Source: Urechis unicinctus
Taxonomy: Eukaryota; Annelida; Polychaeta; Xenopneusta; Urechidae
Assembly (NCBI GenBank): GCA_034190875.2
Contig: CM067343.1
Span: 21,834,576-21,898,575, forward strand
Length of the DNA: 64,000 nucleotides
Direction of reading: 5' to 3'
Shown here: positions 44,545 to 64,000 of the stretch, in pieces
Layout of the letters: each line of letters begins with the position of its first letter
Position numbering within the stretch: position 1 is the stretch's first letter
Translations under genes and position numbers: made by a program
The notes under the pieces: generated by a model
What the model was told of the DNA's origin: nothing
The model's database searches: none
Seen by the model: the letters and a program-made list of their open reading frames with translations, nothing else

Positions 44545-47500
44545 ATAAAAATATCCACAATATATGCTACTTGTTAATAAGGTATACTCAGGTATATTTC
44601 ATCATTAATCAAATTATAGCTTATTTAGCAAGAAGTAGAGTAAGAGGAAGTGTAATAGATTAAGTGTTCCCAATTGCAATATGCATCATTTATGATTTGG
44701 ATATGCCTCTTGGTATCCAATGGTAGTGGCTATATTAGCGCTTTATGTCACTTGTGAGGTGATTTCAAAACGACTATGGATGTGAATGAATGTGATGTTG
44801 GGACAGCTTCCTTTATGCGCCAGTGTTCACTTGGCACCCTGACTATCAAACGACTGCTTGCAAACACATCGTTTTCAATCAAACATAATTTATTTACCTT
44901 GAAAAAGACGAGGAGTGTCACAAGTGTGGGCACGGGGCAAATGATATTCGCAGTTGATTCAATACCATGTTATATGTGCATAAATGACATCATAAATACC
45001 AGTACAGCGTCCATAATGCTTCACTGTCTTGTAAGATAATAATGTGCAACAGTCAGATGCTGGTGCTACTGGTGACATATCTCGTCATAACGTCGCGATG
45101 TGTGTTTGATTGATGAGGCCCAGTGTTTCACGGCATTGACAATAAAAGCGGCCATTGGAGCGGGCTGGAGCAGTCGTGATCATTGATTCGCATTGGAGAT
45201 AAATTGCCTAGACTAACATAATTGTGTAATTAATACACAATACACGTCGATAAATAAACTTGTGATCAACACGTCACACAAATAACTAAGATTTTGCCGA
45301 AATACGATACTATTATTCGGTAAAATGATTCTTCATCATATATCTTGATTGATAGCTCCAAAACAGAGGTAACAACTTTTTGTGAACGTTCAAATGCATA
45401 CATCATACACCATACATGAATATATTTAGAATATGCTGGCAAATCATACACGATGATTGACAGTGTTTGCTCGCCAGCTGCATGTATAGCGTATCAGTTT
45501 AATCAATCATCATTTTTTTCCTGTTGTTGTTGTTGTTGTTCAATGGGCAATTTAGCTAAACTGCAAGCGACGCATCGTATAGTTGAAATATATTGTTAGT
45601 TGTTGATGTATTTTTGCGTCGGATACCATTCATTTGGGTGAATATAGTAAATAAGCAATGTGACTGCAATCGAATTGTGTTGACAATTCACACGAACTGT
45701 ATCAAAATTGATTTTTTAATTCCGACATTAATTCGTTATCATTCAAAAATGGTCGCTGCATACGTTTATTTATTGCCTATTAGACCATATGCTAGTTGAA
45801 ACTCATCTTTTACATAGTAAACTACAGCTCTTATTACATTAACCGAATTAACACGCATGTTTCCATATCACTTATAATTATGCGAATGACACAGTTTATG
45901 GATCATTACAGAGTAGTTTGTCGTAAACAAGTTCCATACGGACCGCAATTTAATTACAGGTGCGTAATGTACCCGACGAATTGTCTGCGTTTATAACAAC
46001 AGATGGCATCTGTTGTATCTGGCTTGTGTGATAATAATGTGAGTTATACCATGATTGATGCACACTTATGGTATCATGTGTCTAGACGAAGACCTAACAC
46101 GCATAACTGATATATATAGCCGGCAAATATATAATGCCCCGTATGAATCTTGATCGTTGCTTGATTGATGAGACCCAGCGTTTCATTGTCTTCATCGCAG
46201 GCAGGTGTAATTGTGATGATAAATTGACATACTGGTATAATTGTACACAAATACACAATTCACATAGAAATGTAAACAAAACTTGCTACCAATATCATCC
46301 AAGACTGAGAATGCTCTAGAGGAATAAAGACATTATCAAGCAATGATGAACGACCCTTAAAAACAGGACATAGCCCAATTCAATGTTGTATATGTTCGTG
46401 TTGTTCGATAACTCCCTACTGCCAGGAACATGTGTCCAGGAGAGCTCCGTAAGCATGCTATTAACAATAACTCAGTTAGCGCCGTGAATGTTATTGTATG
46501 CTAGTTAAAGTGCAGCGTTTGGAAACATAAATGAGGGGTTGCCTTATGACACACGAACGGCGTAACGTAAGATGGAACGATTGTAGATAGTACTCGTTGA
46601 GATTTATGTCTTGACGTGTTAGTGAATTATATCGTTTATGAGTTTTGTAATACAGACTGACAAAGCTCACGTTTATTCACAGAGCTAGCAGAGGTCGAAC
46701 AGGAAGAATGCCACAAAAGTTAATCTAATTAGATCAAATGCCGGGATCAAAGGTCGGCAGAATAAGGTCGAATAATATTAACATCCTGATGGTTAAACAT
46801 AAGAAACGTCATATTAATAATATTGAGAGATAGCATAACAGTTTCACTTGCATATTTGTGGATGGAACAGAAGTAGCATATTTATATTCTATCTAAGTTA
46901 ATGAACTGGTAACGTGATATAGGTCCACGAGTGTGCGGTGATTTGCAAGGAATTCAATCGACCGCCATTAGTTGAAGATTTATGTTGGTCAGATGATACC
47001 CAAACAAGGCGAAGCAACTCCACTTATCATTGCCATTTTATGCACAATTATGACTGCTTTATCTTACTCTTTATATTTTGCTTTCCATAAACATATATAC
47101 ACATGTATGATTAACACATCTTGAATTAAAATAATCAATGAAATGTTGCAATGGTTTTATGATAGCATAAACAAATGAGATTTTTGGGTCTTAAAGATAA
47201 TACCTCTGCAGGTGCATTCAAGGTCTGCTGTGCGGTTATATATTCCGGTGAAGCCCAGTGGTTCGCGTCGACAGACGTTAGCTCGCGAGACTAAGGATAT
47301 AATGACGTCAATAATGCGCATCACCTTCTACTTCAGCACACAGCCAAAAATACCCCCGGTGGTAACGATCGCTTTTGTTTTTTATTGCTCATATAAATGT
47401 GCAGATAACTCAAAGTAATCATACACTTGTTTAATGTGCCGGTTTGACACCCGACGTTAATTGAACCAAATTTGTCTTCCATTCGAGTATTGGCTCGCAG

Positions 47501-47690
47501 TAAACTTATTGTCATATCTGTGAAATAATAGGATGTAACGCGAAGGAGGAAATTGCATTCAATGAAGGTGTGTGGTTTTGTTCAATGCAAATGCATTCAC
47601 TTTTACCAGAGTTGCTTATGAAAGAATTGTAGATGCAAAGAAAATATAATTGACTCAAGCAGTATTCCGCCCGTTGACTACATCACTTTG
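44545..47690 (-). repeat. Right arm, segment paired with 16.46-19.25 kb
   Basis: It includes the near-identical tract 45,037-45,135, the module near 46,165-46,195 (cctcatcaat type, inverted), and an inverted, shortened marker module near 47,389-47,430 that lacks about 30 bp present at 16,741. A short (TTG)n run lies at 45,519-45,540. No gene is supported. Confidence 0.87.
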
Positions 47691-47901
47691 AATACTTGAA
47701 ATTAACCTTGCTATCGGAGAAAGTAGTACCCAAAGATAGTCTGCGTGTAAACAAGACATTCACCTTAACAATATCTGCTGAACTAATTTATAAGCCCTTA
47801 AATATATTTATATACATGATTACTTAGCTGGTTTTGTAGTTTATATATTACATAATAGCTATCAAACAATTACAGAATCTAGATAGATAATTCCATTGCC
47901 T

Positions 47902-47975
<74 letters not shown>

Positions 47976-48025
47976 TAGACATATATCCTAGAGATATATA
48001 TATATATATATCTATATATATATAG

Positions 48026-48121
<96 letters not shown>

Positions 48122-48224
48122 CAGAAACCCCGCAAATTCATCAATAGACACTGACACCGCCTATGGAAGAAGCAATAGAAATGACATAGATTAATCACAA
48201 TAATGTTAGCCATTTCCGGTGCGC
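47691..48224. repeat. Right-arm-only block with (AT)n array
   Basis: The partner point in the left arm (near 16,420-16,463) has only a few tens of bases here. The first 170 bp (from aattaacctt near 47,691) resembles 58,543-58,720 in the same sense. The AT array spans about 47,905-48,119 with several unique islands. Confidence 0.75.
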
Positions 48225-49599
48225 CGCGCTGGGTAACCTGACATTGGTCATTATATTTACGATTTTAGCCAGCTTTTCTGGTGTTGGGTGAGTCTCCTTT
48301 TGCACATCAGCGTAAGCGTTCATCAGATGATTCTACTAGCTATTTCGATCGAATTCTCATTTATTATTAAGATATCTGCAAGCAACATTGAACTGGTATA
48401 TAAACCATGAATCTTTCTGGCATGTGCAAAATGAGTTTCATACGCAGATGCAGAAGTGTTATGACTTGATTTGACAGATGTTCCAGTTTATTCCATGCTG
48501 TATTCATGCAATTTTGCATTAAGACCCACTTGACTCCTATAAAAGTTCTCTAACAGAAAAAAGCTTCCAAGTTTTGCCTCGGCTTTCGATTAAATTACAA
48601 ATGCAAACATAATTCATTTACTCCAACCATGAACGTAGTTCACCAGTTCATGTTCTGTTAGCTCCTGCAAGCATGATAAATCATTAGCATCATTTTCTAC
48701 AGGTCTGCCAATTGTCATTTCAAATTATTGCGCCGTCTGGATTATGAAGTTAGTGATCGAGACAATTGGAACAATGGCGACATTGTCGTCTGTCGATATC
48801 ATTTTAAGTACAAAACAGTTTCATTACAAATTCTGAATTGAAGGCACTGCTATGAGTGATATGAACGAACAATACTGGACAGCAGACCGCCGGAGCTATG
48901 TTCCAATGTTTAATGACAACGTATGCTGAGTAATTAAATATCGAATTGCAGAAAATGGATTTGAATAACAAAAGTTTTAGATGATCGGCCAGCGCAATAC
49001 AGTATAAACTGGTACAGTGGCGTTGAGCAAAACCGAAATCGTCCCAAAACATATGAAAACAGTGTATTGATAGTACAACACAATTATCATCATTACATGT
49101 GTAATGTTTCTTAGTGGATTGTGCGATGGTATCGCGTTTAATCAACGTGCATGGCTTTGCCTGTTAGGAACTATGCTGCTGTAACTAATGTCAAGCTAGA
49201 AGTTGCAAGGACTCAAATACATTTCGGTAAATGAGGAATAGGTAGACTTAAACAATTTCGCAAATCAGCGTCAGCACATGTGTTTCATTTATAAAGTGGT
49301 AGCAGCCGGATATTACTAATTATGGCACTTACGTTGATTCGCCTTTCCACTTCTGGATGCATTAATAACGATGGCTTTGTATTCCCCTGGAGTGAGCTTT
49401 GTTCTTTATGTATCAAATCACTGATGTGAATTTGAATAGGCCTGTCTTACGCACAATGATTTGTCAAGACTATGTCGTTCAGCAGTACGTCACAGTCCAT
49501 GAGCACATGCATGCTAGTTAGTTTATTAGGAATGCCGCATTCGATCATTTAAATTGCCAATTGATAATAACGGTAGATGCAGGGCTTTGTTGATTAATT
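48225..49599 (-). repeat. Right arm, segment paired with 15.29-16.46 kb
   Basis: The stretch 48,500-48,680 pairs with 15,990-16,160, and 48,975-49,115 with 15,555-15,690. The GC-rich array of the left arm is absent. The 113-codon minus frame at 48,804-49,145 has no intact left-arm counterpart and is not called. Confidence 0.83.
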
Positions 49600-50990
49600 C
49601 GACTATTGAGTTCGTATATCAATATGGATTAGGGCATGGTCATTGGAAATATGGTCATTAGATATTTCTTCTTTCTGCGCTGTCGTTATTGCAAAAGTGC
49701 ACATAACATAATACTGCTGGTAAGGATGGACTGGTTCAGTGTAAAGCACGGATGTCTCTCGTCTGTGTATAGGTTTGTAGATAGTCATACGGCCTGATAT
49801 TTTAAATGACATTTACAGTTGATAAAAGGCCAATAATTCTCACGGTAAGCTTGCATAGGATTTGATGTACACATGTTTTCTTTTCTCCACATTGCAAGAA
49901 TATATATAGCGCTATCATGGAAATCTATAATAGAGCAAAAGACAACATAAGAGGATCATTAATCATAATTTCAAAACCTAATGAGAACCATCTATCACAT
50001 TCGCGCGAAAAAAAAACGCTAACTAGCTCGAAAGAAAGTCAACTGTTTCCTGGGTATAATGTCTCTGACAGTTTCACATGCTAGCTTACGCTACCTGATC
50101 TTGGTCAACACCGCCAATTGACCGCTTGAATACCACGAATACAATCAACTTTCGCTTATTGATTCGTTGACGACGAAAATAAGCACGAAACAGTGGATAC
50201 ATGGTGTAAAGTCGCATTGCATTGCCATGTGATTACCATAATAGAGTTATGAATATACATCTTATGCGAAGAAAAAAAATTCGTCATCGACGAAGACCCT
50301 CCCCCGCTATTGAGGCTATTTGCGAGCATTGTAATTTATTTGCTAAACCCATGACTAGCAATAGTTATCACTATTAGTGGGAAAATGCCTTTTGGTCAGT
50401 TATAAAAGCCAAAGTGAACACGAAAGTCTTGATATTAAAAGATTTTTAGCATAAGATGTCAAATAAATGCGAATTGTGCCTTTCCCATATGTTCATGATG
50501 ATTGACTGGATGTGACTTACCTCTACAATGAAGTAAACAGCATAATCAGTTTGTCGTTATTTATTTTTCCGCCTCATTCGAATGATATAACAATGTGCCA
50601 AAGAAGCATGACAATCATTAGAAACAATAACTTCATGTCTATGTAGAAATAGGATATATAACGCATACATTATGCATACAATTTTCATGTTGTATTCATT
50701 ATATGTTGCACAAATACATTTGGGCGGATATCATGTCATCTGTTAAATCAGCGTATTGCATATTGAATTAGCAGTGATGCATTTAGCCGCCTTCCATATC
50801 GACATCCATAAAGTTATAAACTACCAATTGACTTTTGTTGATGGAATATTGCTGACTAATGCTCATTGACGGCATCAAACTGATCCGGAATGTCAACAGT
50901 TGGAACATTATTATCATTAGCATATTGAAATCATCACTTTGACGACATTACATACAGACAAGGCTCTAAATGTCCTAGATATTTTCTTGG
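49600..50990 (-). repeat. Right arm, segment paired with 14.81-15.29 kb plus extra block
   Basis: The ends pair with the left arm (49,600-49,750 and 50,400-50,990). The middle, about 49,800-50,400, is right-only. It holds two opposed copies of the dispersed core motif: inverted at 49,895-49,990 (atagcgctatcatgg...gaggatcattaatcat) and direct at 50,200-50,290 (gattaccataatagagttat). Confidence 0.72.
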
Positions 50991-53900
50991 CTATAAGTTA
51001 ATCGATAGCCGTCTGTATTTCTACTGCAGGGGCAAGGAACAATTATCATGTGACACACGGATGGGACCAGAGGGAATATCGGTTTAAGACATCGTAAAAC
51101 GCATTTTGTTTGCATGGGTATAACCGCAGATTATATTATATTTGCAAGATAAATACGTGGATGACTGTTTGGAGTCGTGCTCCCTCGATATATTCTGTTA
51201 AGCCTGCATTATATAAGATTCATATGTATCACAAGACGTTATCTATTTGTTTGAGGTACAATTTATTGGCGTATGCTGGCTTGTAATACTTTAAACATGT
51301 TATAAATATATTCCTGCCAGCGACTTATCTGCCTTTGTATTCCTGTGATAGACAGCAATACTAATGCTGTCATCTTCACAATAATTAGCAACAAGTGATT
51401 GGTAATAGCAAGATCTGTAGACGGTGCTAGAATATTATATATCAAACTGTATCATAATTCAGCGTGATCACCATTGTCAGGAGTGTCCCATATATAAAAT
51501 GTACATTTCTATCGCAGAATGTTAAGTGGTTTTGTCCAAATATAAGCCACATATAATAGAACTTCATAGTGATTTAGATGCAGAACAGATGGGCTCACCA
51601 CCGAGTCTATGCTCGGTTGAGTTGCTATTGGATATCCATAATGAGCATCAATATATTTACTTCTTGAACCCCACATAGTGACCAAGAAACTCAGTTGTAT
51701 TTCTTTAATGATAGATGTACACTACATCCTTGTTTGGCTGCGGACTGTCGAGCAGCTATATCATAAATTGGTGAGTCTGGAAACGGTAATGAAGCTGATG
51801 AGTCAAGGAATCATTCAGTTATCTAACAGCTGCTTGATGTATCTAATTGTATGTAGCCGAATCACCCATACGAGCGGAGTGCTCGTCGTTCTGATAAAAA
51901 CATGATATACAATAGTATAATCTCGGCAGCGTATCGGATAAAGTGAACTCCATGTCTTATGTATGAGCCTCTGTTGTTATATTGTAAGTAAGTTCTCCAG
52001 ATAATAATGAGCTGATAAAAACAGAAAACTGGAAAAGTTGATGGTTATTCGATTAAATCGTGGTCGTGTTAGATAAGTGGTCTGCACAGAAGCATTCGAC
52101 CCTTCTGATATCACCAAATGTGTTTCTGCGGTCAATAAGTGCTTCAATGTTTTTTGGGATCCTATATATTCTATTCCAATGTCTCAATACCGATGGCCAA
52201 GCTGATAATGATTACGATGCACTCCTGTCTCCTATAGTGAATCGCATTTATTAAACACCGTCTTAGGTTTTGTTAAATGCTGTTATACGAATTTTACAAT
52301 ATAATTAAGGAAATGGCTCATATTAATCACATAGGCAAATCGATCAATATCAATTGCATGGAATGATATCAGTTTCATATAGCCCTACATGCGTTATCGT
52401 GACAAACCGGATTCTGGTTCCCACGTAAATGACACACTATTCAGATTAATCAGATATATTTTGTCATTCATCAAATAGTGACTAATTTAGCAAAACGCAC
52501 AATAAATCAAATGTAATTGGTGAAGTGATCTCGACTGCAGTATGCATCATTTCGATTCGGGAAGCTATTTAGTATTTTAACGATTAGTGTTCATTATGAA
52601 TTTTTATTTATATTGTAGTCCGACAGGAGGGTTTCAGCTTGGAATATAATTTTCTAATTTGGGTCGCTCCCTTGCTCAAAATTCTGGCACCGACAGCGTT
52701 AGAATTCCTCCGAGAATTGCATATTTTACGCAGGATAGTTATGATGTACGATTTGTATAGATGATTGACATCATTCGCAATAAGATACAGAGCGTTTGTA
52801 CTGTCAGGTATAGTATGCTGGTCTGTGGCGTAGCTATTTAACCGTAGCATGATGTCACATGTTCGATGCCACATATAAATATGATACTGTGCAAGCCCTG
52901 TTTGTTTAGCATAGTTATGAGGTATAGATTTCGCAAAAAAACCTCATAATACCATTTTGTTAAAATATTTTACCAGCCAATTATTTACTGTTGTAAGTAA
53001 TTAAAATCAACTCGAGTTCAATAGGTTACCCCGGTTATTTCTATAATCTAGGCAATTACGATTTTTTAAGTTTAACGGAGCGTGAATTTTAAACCAATTA
53101 TTGCGAACAAAACACGAAAAAGAAGAGTTTGAGCGATAGCAACAGAAAAGGTGGAGTAGCACATGCGTAGTTACTTGTCCTGCTATTCATGTGATTACCT
53201 TTGTTAGCAAAGCTCGGAGGCTGTTAAAAGTGCGCTTTTGGGGATTGATTATCGATGTGTTGGTGTATTTTACTTCATTATGCCACGTATATGATATGAA
53301 AGCTGATTGCAGTCTTATGGAGGGAGTTGTACGATAACTTCTTCGACAAATATAGTAACTTAACTGAGAATGGATCTCTATCGATTGTCAAACATAGTCA
53401 TACAATCCTACCCACAAATTAAAACCATCATTTAATTACGCTGTATGAAAACGCCAATGGTACAATAGCGAATCAATAATGGCTTTTAACGACTAGTAAG
53501 GCTGCTTACTTGCAGCCAAATGTCAGAATGTCTTGTTTTCTATGCATCAGATGTTTATTTACGACACTATGATGGTAATTTAATCACGCTGCAATAAGCC
53601 ACCGGCGTGGATCATACATCACTAATTCACCACCCATGCTGAGTTGCTCTGCTTATTGTCTTCCCACATGTAGATTACCTAGGCAAGAAACCAGCCGTTG
53701 ACTAGCATTATGTGAAGTATGGATTACCCAGTCCATAACTCTTAAGGGTAAAGATGCTTTGTTGAGTGAGAAATCTTCATTTGTAGTAATTAGATATCCT
53801 TATATTCGTTTTTGCGACGACTTTATATTAAAAAGGATCGATACTAGGTGTGCTAAGCACGGCCAAGTTGTACTCACTTCCAGTCCGAATCTAACGCATA

Positions 53901-54244
53901 TAACGTTAAAATTATTTTGGTAATAATGCATAAATAATTGATATTACGCATGCAAAAGTAGACATCTGTGATATGTTTTACCTAAAATATGGTGACCTCA
54001 AAAGATCGTGTTCTATTCATAAAGGAAAAGCTCAATCTAGGTTCGTAGCTGATGCCACTGCCACAGGGGCGCTTCCAGATTAATGGAACAGCAATCCAGT
54101 TCACTAGGAATCTCGAATCAACAGCGTTTCGAAGTTTTGTGCATGCATTTGATGTAGACAGGTTCTATTGTCTCCGCGTCAGATGTATATTTATAGCGCT
54201 ATTATGGTAATATAACAATAGGGCGCAACGCCACATATGAGGAT
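50991..54244 (-). repeat. Right arm, segment paired with 11.62-14.81 kb
   Basis: This has the clearest long alignment of the palindrome, with 67-bp and 33-bp perfect tracts (53,227-53,293 and 51,868-51,900). Inverted core-motif copies lie near 53,565-53,615 and 54,185-54,240. Open frames here are shadows of homologous non-coding DNA. Confidence 0.88.
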
Positions 54245-57584
<3,340 letters not shown>

Positions 57585-58540
57585 CGCGCGCATGCATGTC
57601 TGAAAATCATTCAATCTTGTGTAGCGCATGCAACAATCCACAATTTATTCGTAGAGTTATAATGTCAGTTAAATGTTAACAAGTTTCATCATATCTTATG
57701 CTATTGAAACATTGCCTTCTGCCATGTAGCGTAGCACGAAATATTCAGAATAGAGATAATTCGTTATTGGATTGATGCGGTCTCGATATTAGAGTAAGCA
57801 TTACAAAATATGATTACATACATTAAAGCTCTCAGCCCTAACCTCAAAGTGTGGGGTTGTGTCATCAGTGGGGGATGGATTATTTTTAAATAGGAGTACT
57901 AACGAGTTTTTTTTAATGGGAGCTGTTTAATATCACCGGTGCATTGTACCTTTGACATACAACGAGTGTTCTCCTCTTGTTTCTTTATTTATCGGATTAA
58001 CTCACGCACATTCGATTGCAATTAGGTTTATTGGATGTTGACCTATCTATATTGCCCCCGCTGTTTTGAGCATACAGTATGTGTCACCAAGAAATTCGTA
58101 TATATGTTATTAATATTTACTTCACAATTATATCGGTGCGCAGATCAAAGTGCAACATTTGGAAACATTAACTAGGACACAGCCAAAAAAAAGATAACGA
58201 TGGCTTTTGTTGTTATTGCTTTTATAAATGTGTAGATAAATCAAAATGTCACAATGAAATTTCGCAAAAAAAGTTATTATACGTTTAATCAGTGTGCTCC
58301 TTTGAAACCCGACGTTAACTGAACCTTATTTCATCGTCCGATAGTAATAGGGGTCGCATAAAACTTCCTGTCGTATCTGCAAAATAATAGGCTCTGCTGC
58401 GATGAAAGAAATTTCATTCAATGAATTTGGTTACAAAATAAAAAAAATCCTCTTATTTGCTAGAGTTGCTATGAAGCATTGGTTGTTATGTAGTTTATAA
58501 ATGAGTATGTCGACCGCTGACAACAAAAAAGATTTACGTT
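57585..58540 (-). repeat. Right arm, segment paired with 4.73-5.74 kb
   Basis: Contains the inverted marker module near 58,221-58,266. The stretch 58,375-58,415 pairs with 4,840-4,870, and 58,455-58,490 with 4,760-4,800. Pairing fades at about 58,540, where the right-only block begins. Confidence 0.85.
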
Positions 58541-60185
58541 AAATTAACCTTGATATAGGAGAAACAATCGAACACAAAGAAAGCATGCGTGTCAACTATG
58601 AACATGCACTATCAGATTTGGCAAACATACATAAACCAATATACGGTGACGCAAGTTACAGGAACGTGAAGCCTGGTTTGATGCCATTTATGGTTGTCGT
58701 CTGTGAAGAGGTAAGTAAACAATTATGTGTATTCACTGCTACCTAGAAGCCCTGATATATTACACGACAGCACAATAACAAACTCATAATATTATTTACA
58801 TTACGGCAATAATTCTCAGACCAACAGCGTTTGAAGCTCTCTATGTGTATTGGATGTAGACAGGTCTGCACGTAAAACGTGTGTGTGCACCTATGAAATA
58901 TTCCGATTTTGTGAAAGCGACTGCATAACGGGTATAAAGTAGTTCATTTCTGCGAGAGAGAGAGAGAAATATCCTTCCCTGCCCCCTGTTGGCATAATTT
59001 CTGTACCATACCAGATTCTGGCACATGTGTGTGACTGTGTTGGCCGGGATTGCTGCATTGTATGACATAAGATAACATTTATTTTGCCTTAATGTGATAA
59101 GTTGGAGTAATGCAACAACGGATTCATATATATGGTTCGACGAGAGAAGCATTGGTTGCTAAGAATCTGAGAGATGAATCTGCGTGTCGGTATGTATCGC
59201 TGTCGGCTAAATGTCTATTTTGCAACAAACTTATATGAGTGTTACTACTGCGCCTGATTATTCGTGGCTCAAATATTTAAAACAAAGCTTAATCGTGGAA
59301 TTGGAAAAACGCATGTAACGTATGCCCACAACAGGGCTGGGGTAGTAGTGACTGATCAGCACCCAATACAACCTAACTGCAAATGGTTGTAAGTGCATAT
59401 ATATATTTTGCCAAACGCCTGTATCCGATAATCAAGAGGAGGACATACGGTTTTGCTGGCAGTACTTTCAACACATGTGAATTATGTATTGGTGCACCGA
59501 ATACCTTTGTTTCTCATTGGTAAGAATGGGCCGAATATGCAGAGGAGCACAATTGCCACAACCCGCTTTCACTCCGATTGCAAATACTGAATTCCCCACT
59601 GCCGACGCTGCTCTGCTTATTAAGGTTAAGCCTGATAGGTTTAATATGTGTGTTCATATTTTACAATTTTTAATAAGATATTGGAACCGCAGAAATATTT
59701 TACAAAACTTTTATATGAAACTTCGAAGATATGCAAATGCTTGTTCAGTCGACCGGCAGTATATGAGAGATTAGCTAGTTTCTTGTAGCTAATTCATCAC
59801 GTAGCCTCATATCAGTCACATGTCTCTTGTGATATCGTTATAACATTGGCCTCAATAATATAAGAATATGATCAGCACGATGCAACAGAAAAAAGCCGAT
59901 CGCATGGAATGTCGTAAGACGCAAATCATTCAGCAATAAGCAACAAAGACTCTCGAAAATAACCCCGACATTGGCCTCAATAATATGAAAATATGATTAC
60001 ATTCTCAATAACTCGATCAAATAAGCGATTTCAACGGAATTCTTAGCCAAACGTATACGTTATATTTCGTACAACAACACGCACTCATTAACAAACATGT
60101 TATCAGTGTAGCATCATAAACTTAGACATATTGCATTGATTTGTGTTTTGTAATCAGTACATGCATGTGATGAAATGATAATCAA
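58541..60185 (+). repeat. Right-arm-only block of about 1.65 kb
   Basis: The left arm goes from the partner of 58,530 to the partner of 60,190 within about 60 bp near 4,700. The block begins like 47,691 onward. It contains a direct relative of the 54,115-54,175 module at 58,810-58,870, a short (ga)n run near 58,956, and a tandem duplication at its right end. Open frames at 58,841-59,152 and 59,484-59,774 have no recognised motif. Confidence 0.7.
58543..58746 (+). other. 67-codon open stretch ending near a GTAAGT donor-like site
   Basis: The frame runs from just after a TAA to TAG at 58,744-58,746. It encodes a peptide of normal-looking composition (MRVNYEHALSDLANIHKPIY, then KPGLMPFMVVVCEE) and meets gaggtaagt at about 58,708-58,716, a good splice-donor consensus. 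The diverged copy at 47,691-47,870 does not keep the frame. It could be a relic exon of an old element or a chance open stretch. The family is not recognised. Confidence 0.25.
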
Positions 60186-60189
60186 TTCG

Positions 60190-62770
<2,581 letters not shown>

Positions 62771-64000
62771 GTCTAAGTCATGTATTACCTTATAAAAGCA
62801 AGATATCATTTTCCACAATATTAGAAGTGATATGGCATGCGCTAACGCGGTCTTTGCGGTCCTTCATATGGTTGAACATCGTTAGGCGTTAGTCACATCA
62901 GGCAGATATATAGAGCCTGCGCCTCATCAAGACTTAATAAGTTGTTTACGACACAGGAATTTAACTAGATTTCTATATGCTTGTATCAATGTAAACAACA
63001 CGAGTTCTTCCCAACCAGTGCAGTTGTTCTTCTTCAAATGATTCACTATATCAATATACGGCCTTTTTAAGGAGCAAACGAATGTGATTTTACTCAATAA
63101 CACGCAATTTAACATGTTCCATATGGTCGTTGCTATCCGCGAGGACATCATGCCACTGGCAAAGAATTGCTTCTGTGTCACAATAGGGATAGACTGCGTT
63201 ATATCACCAGCAAACCCGCAAAATATAATGCATTAAAGCCAAGGACATGTAAGTGACCTTATTGTAACGATCTAATTACAAGCGGCTCTGTCTTTAAAAC
63301 TGCAAACACTTCAAGTCTGCCTAAATTGGATCGTTTTTATGTGTCCTGCTTAATCCTGGTGACTTACGAATATAAATTCGTCATGTGTACAGAACCCCCT
63401 TTAAATTTGTAGACGCAGTATTATTTAGACAATGAGCCACAATAGTAACAGCATCATGGGCCCGTGGTTGATGGTATGCCGTTCTTTGCAGACACAGTTA
63501 CGTTCCGGTGGCCGTATCGGTCATATAATTCTTCATACGACGAGCCATAACTGAGGCAGTGCCTCGCGGTTAAACCAGTGGTACGATCGAGCGTGGTCAA
63601 TGAGCTGCTTTACCAACACATATCCCCTACAAAACCTCAACGAATGGTGAGATAGCCGACTTCATTGTTGAGCTCTTGCTTTTTTCTGGGATTATAACAA
63701 GAGTGTACTGTCAAATGTCAGATTATTGCACACAAGCGTTATGAATTATCGCCCGAATCCCACTCAATTGTTAACTATCGGACTAGCTACAGCGGCCATA
63801 TGATACTAGTGAGCATACTACGACTGCATTCGATTGCATCCAGCGCATACGCTCTAGCTGAATCTTTCGTATTAAACTCCTGTGTATATTGAGTTGGTCA
63901 CAATCATTAATGTATAATAATCTGCTCTTAAAATAATAACTAATATTATATCATCTATTGAATATATTGTATACCTGTATGAGAACTCTAAAGAGATTTC
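62771..64000. repeat. Right edge: further repeat DNA, partly unassigned
   Basis: The stretch 63,015-63,160 (agttgttcttcttcaaatga-type through tcgttgctatccgcga) matches 56,060-56,165 in the same sense. The remaining 0.8 kb has no match I could find and no recognisable gene. The complex evidently continues past the window. Confidence 0.55.

Overview
The window is AT-rich eukaryotic, almost certainly animal, repeat DNA. The evidence is a two-ORF non-LTR retrotransposon of the apurinic-endonuclease class, very long (AT)n, (CA)n and (GT)n arrays, and an absence of host genes. The species cannot be named. The LINE's style and a GC-rich short-repeat patch are reminiscent of marine invertebrates, but that is recollection and not shown here.

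Layout. Positions 1-3,390 hold the 5' part of a degenerate LINE on the minus strand: 5' leader, ORF1, then ORF2 with endonuclease and the start of the reverse transcriptase; the rest runs off the left edge. From 3,391 to the right edge I find no believable protein-coding gene. This part is one repeat complex whose largest structure is an imperfect palindrome. The left arm is about 3.59-21.06 kb and the right arm about 42.30-61.35 kb, around a 21-kb spacer. The arms align end to end as reverse complements. Matching coordinates sum to about 63.0-65.9 thousand. Similarity is patchy: mostly about 75-90% by eye, with tracts that are identical or nearly so (67 bp, 45 bp, 33 bp and 27 bp perfect). 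Several blocks of 0.5-1.9 kb occur in one arm only. Three long AT arrays sit at mirrored positions in both arms, and the homology ends inside AT arrays at both the outer and the inner edges.

At a finer scale the same modules recur. One marker recurs in + orientation near 4.98, 16.74, 27.95 and 40.86 kb, and inverted near 47.4 and 58.2 kb. This suggests a degenerate array of units of roughly 11-13 kb, part of which is inverted. The spacer holds a 2.4-kb direct repeat pair (23.70-26.10 and 38.48-40.83 kb), a nested inverted pair (22.4-23.3 and 26.2-26.8 kb), and many single module copies. Past the right arm, 61.5-62.8 kb resembles 22.4-23.3 kb in the same orientation, so the complex continues beyond the window.

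No genes act together here. The window reads as a large non-coding, self-similar repeat domain with a dead LINE at its left edge. All identities, unit lengths and boundaries were judged by eye, not by alignment software.
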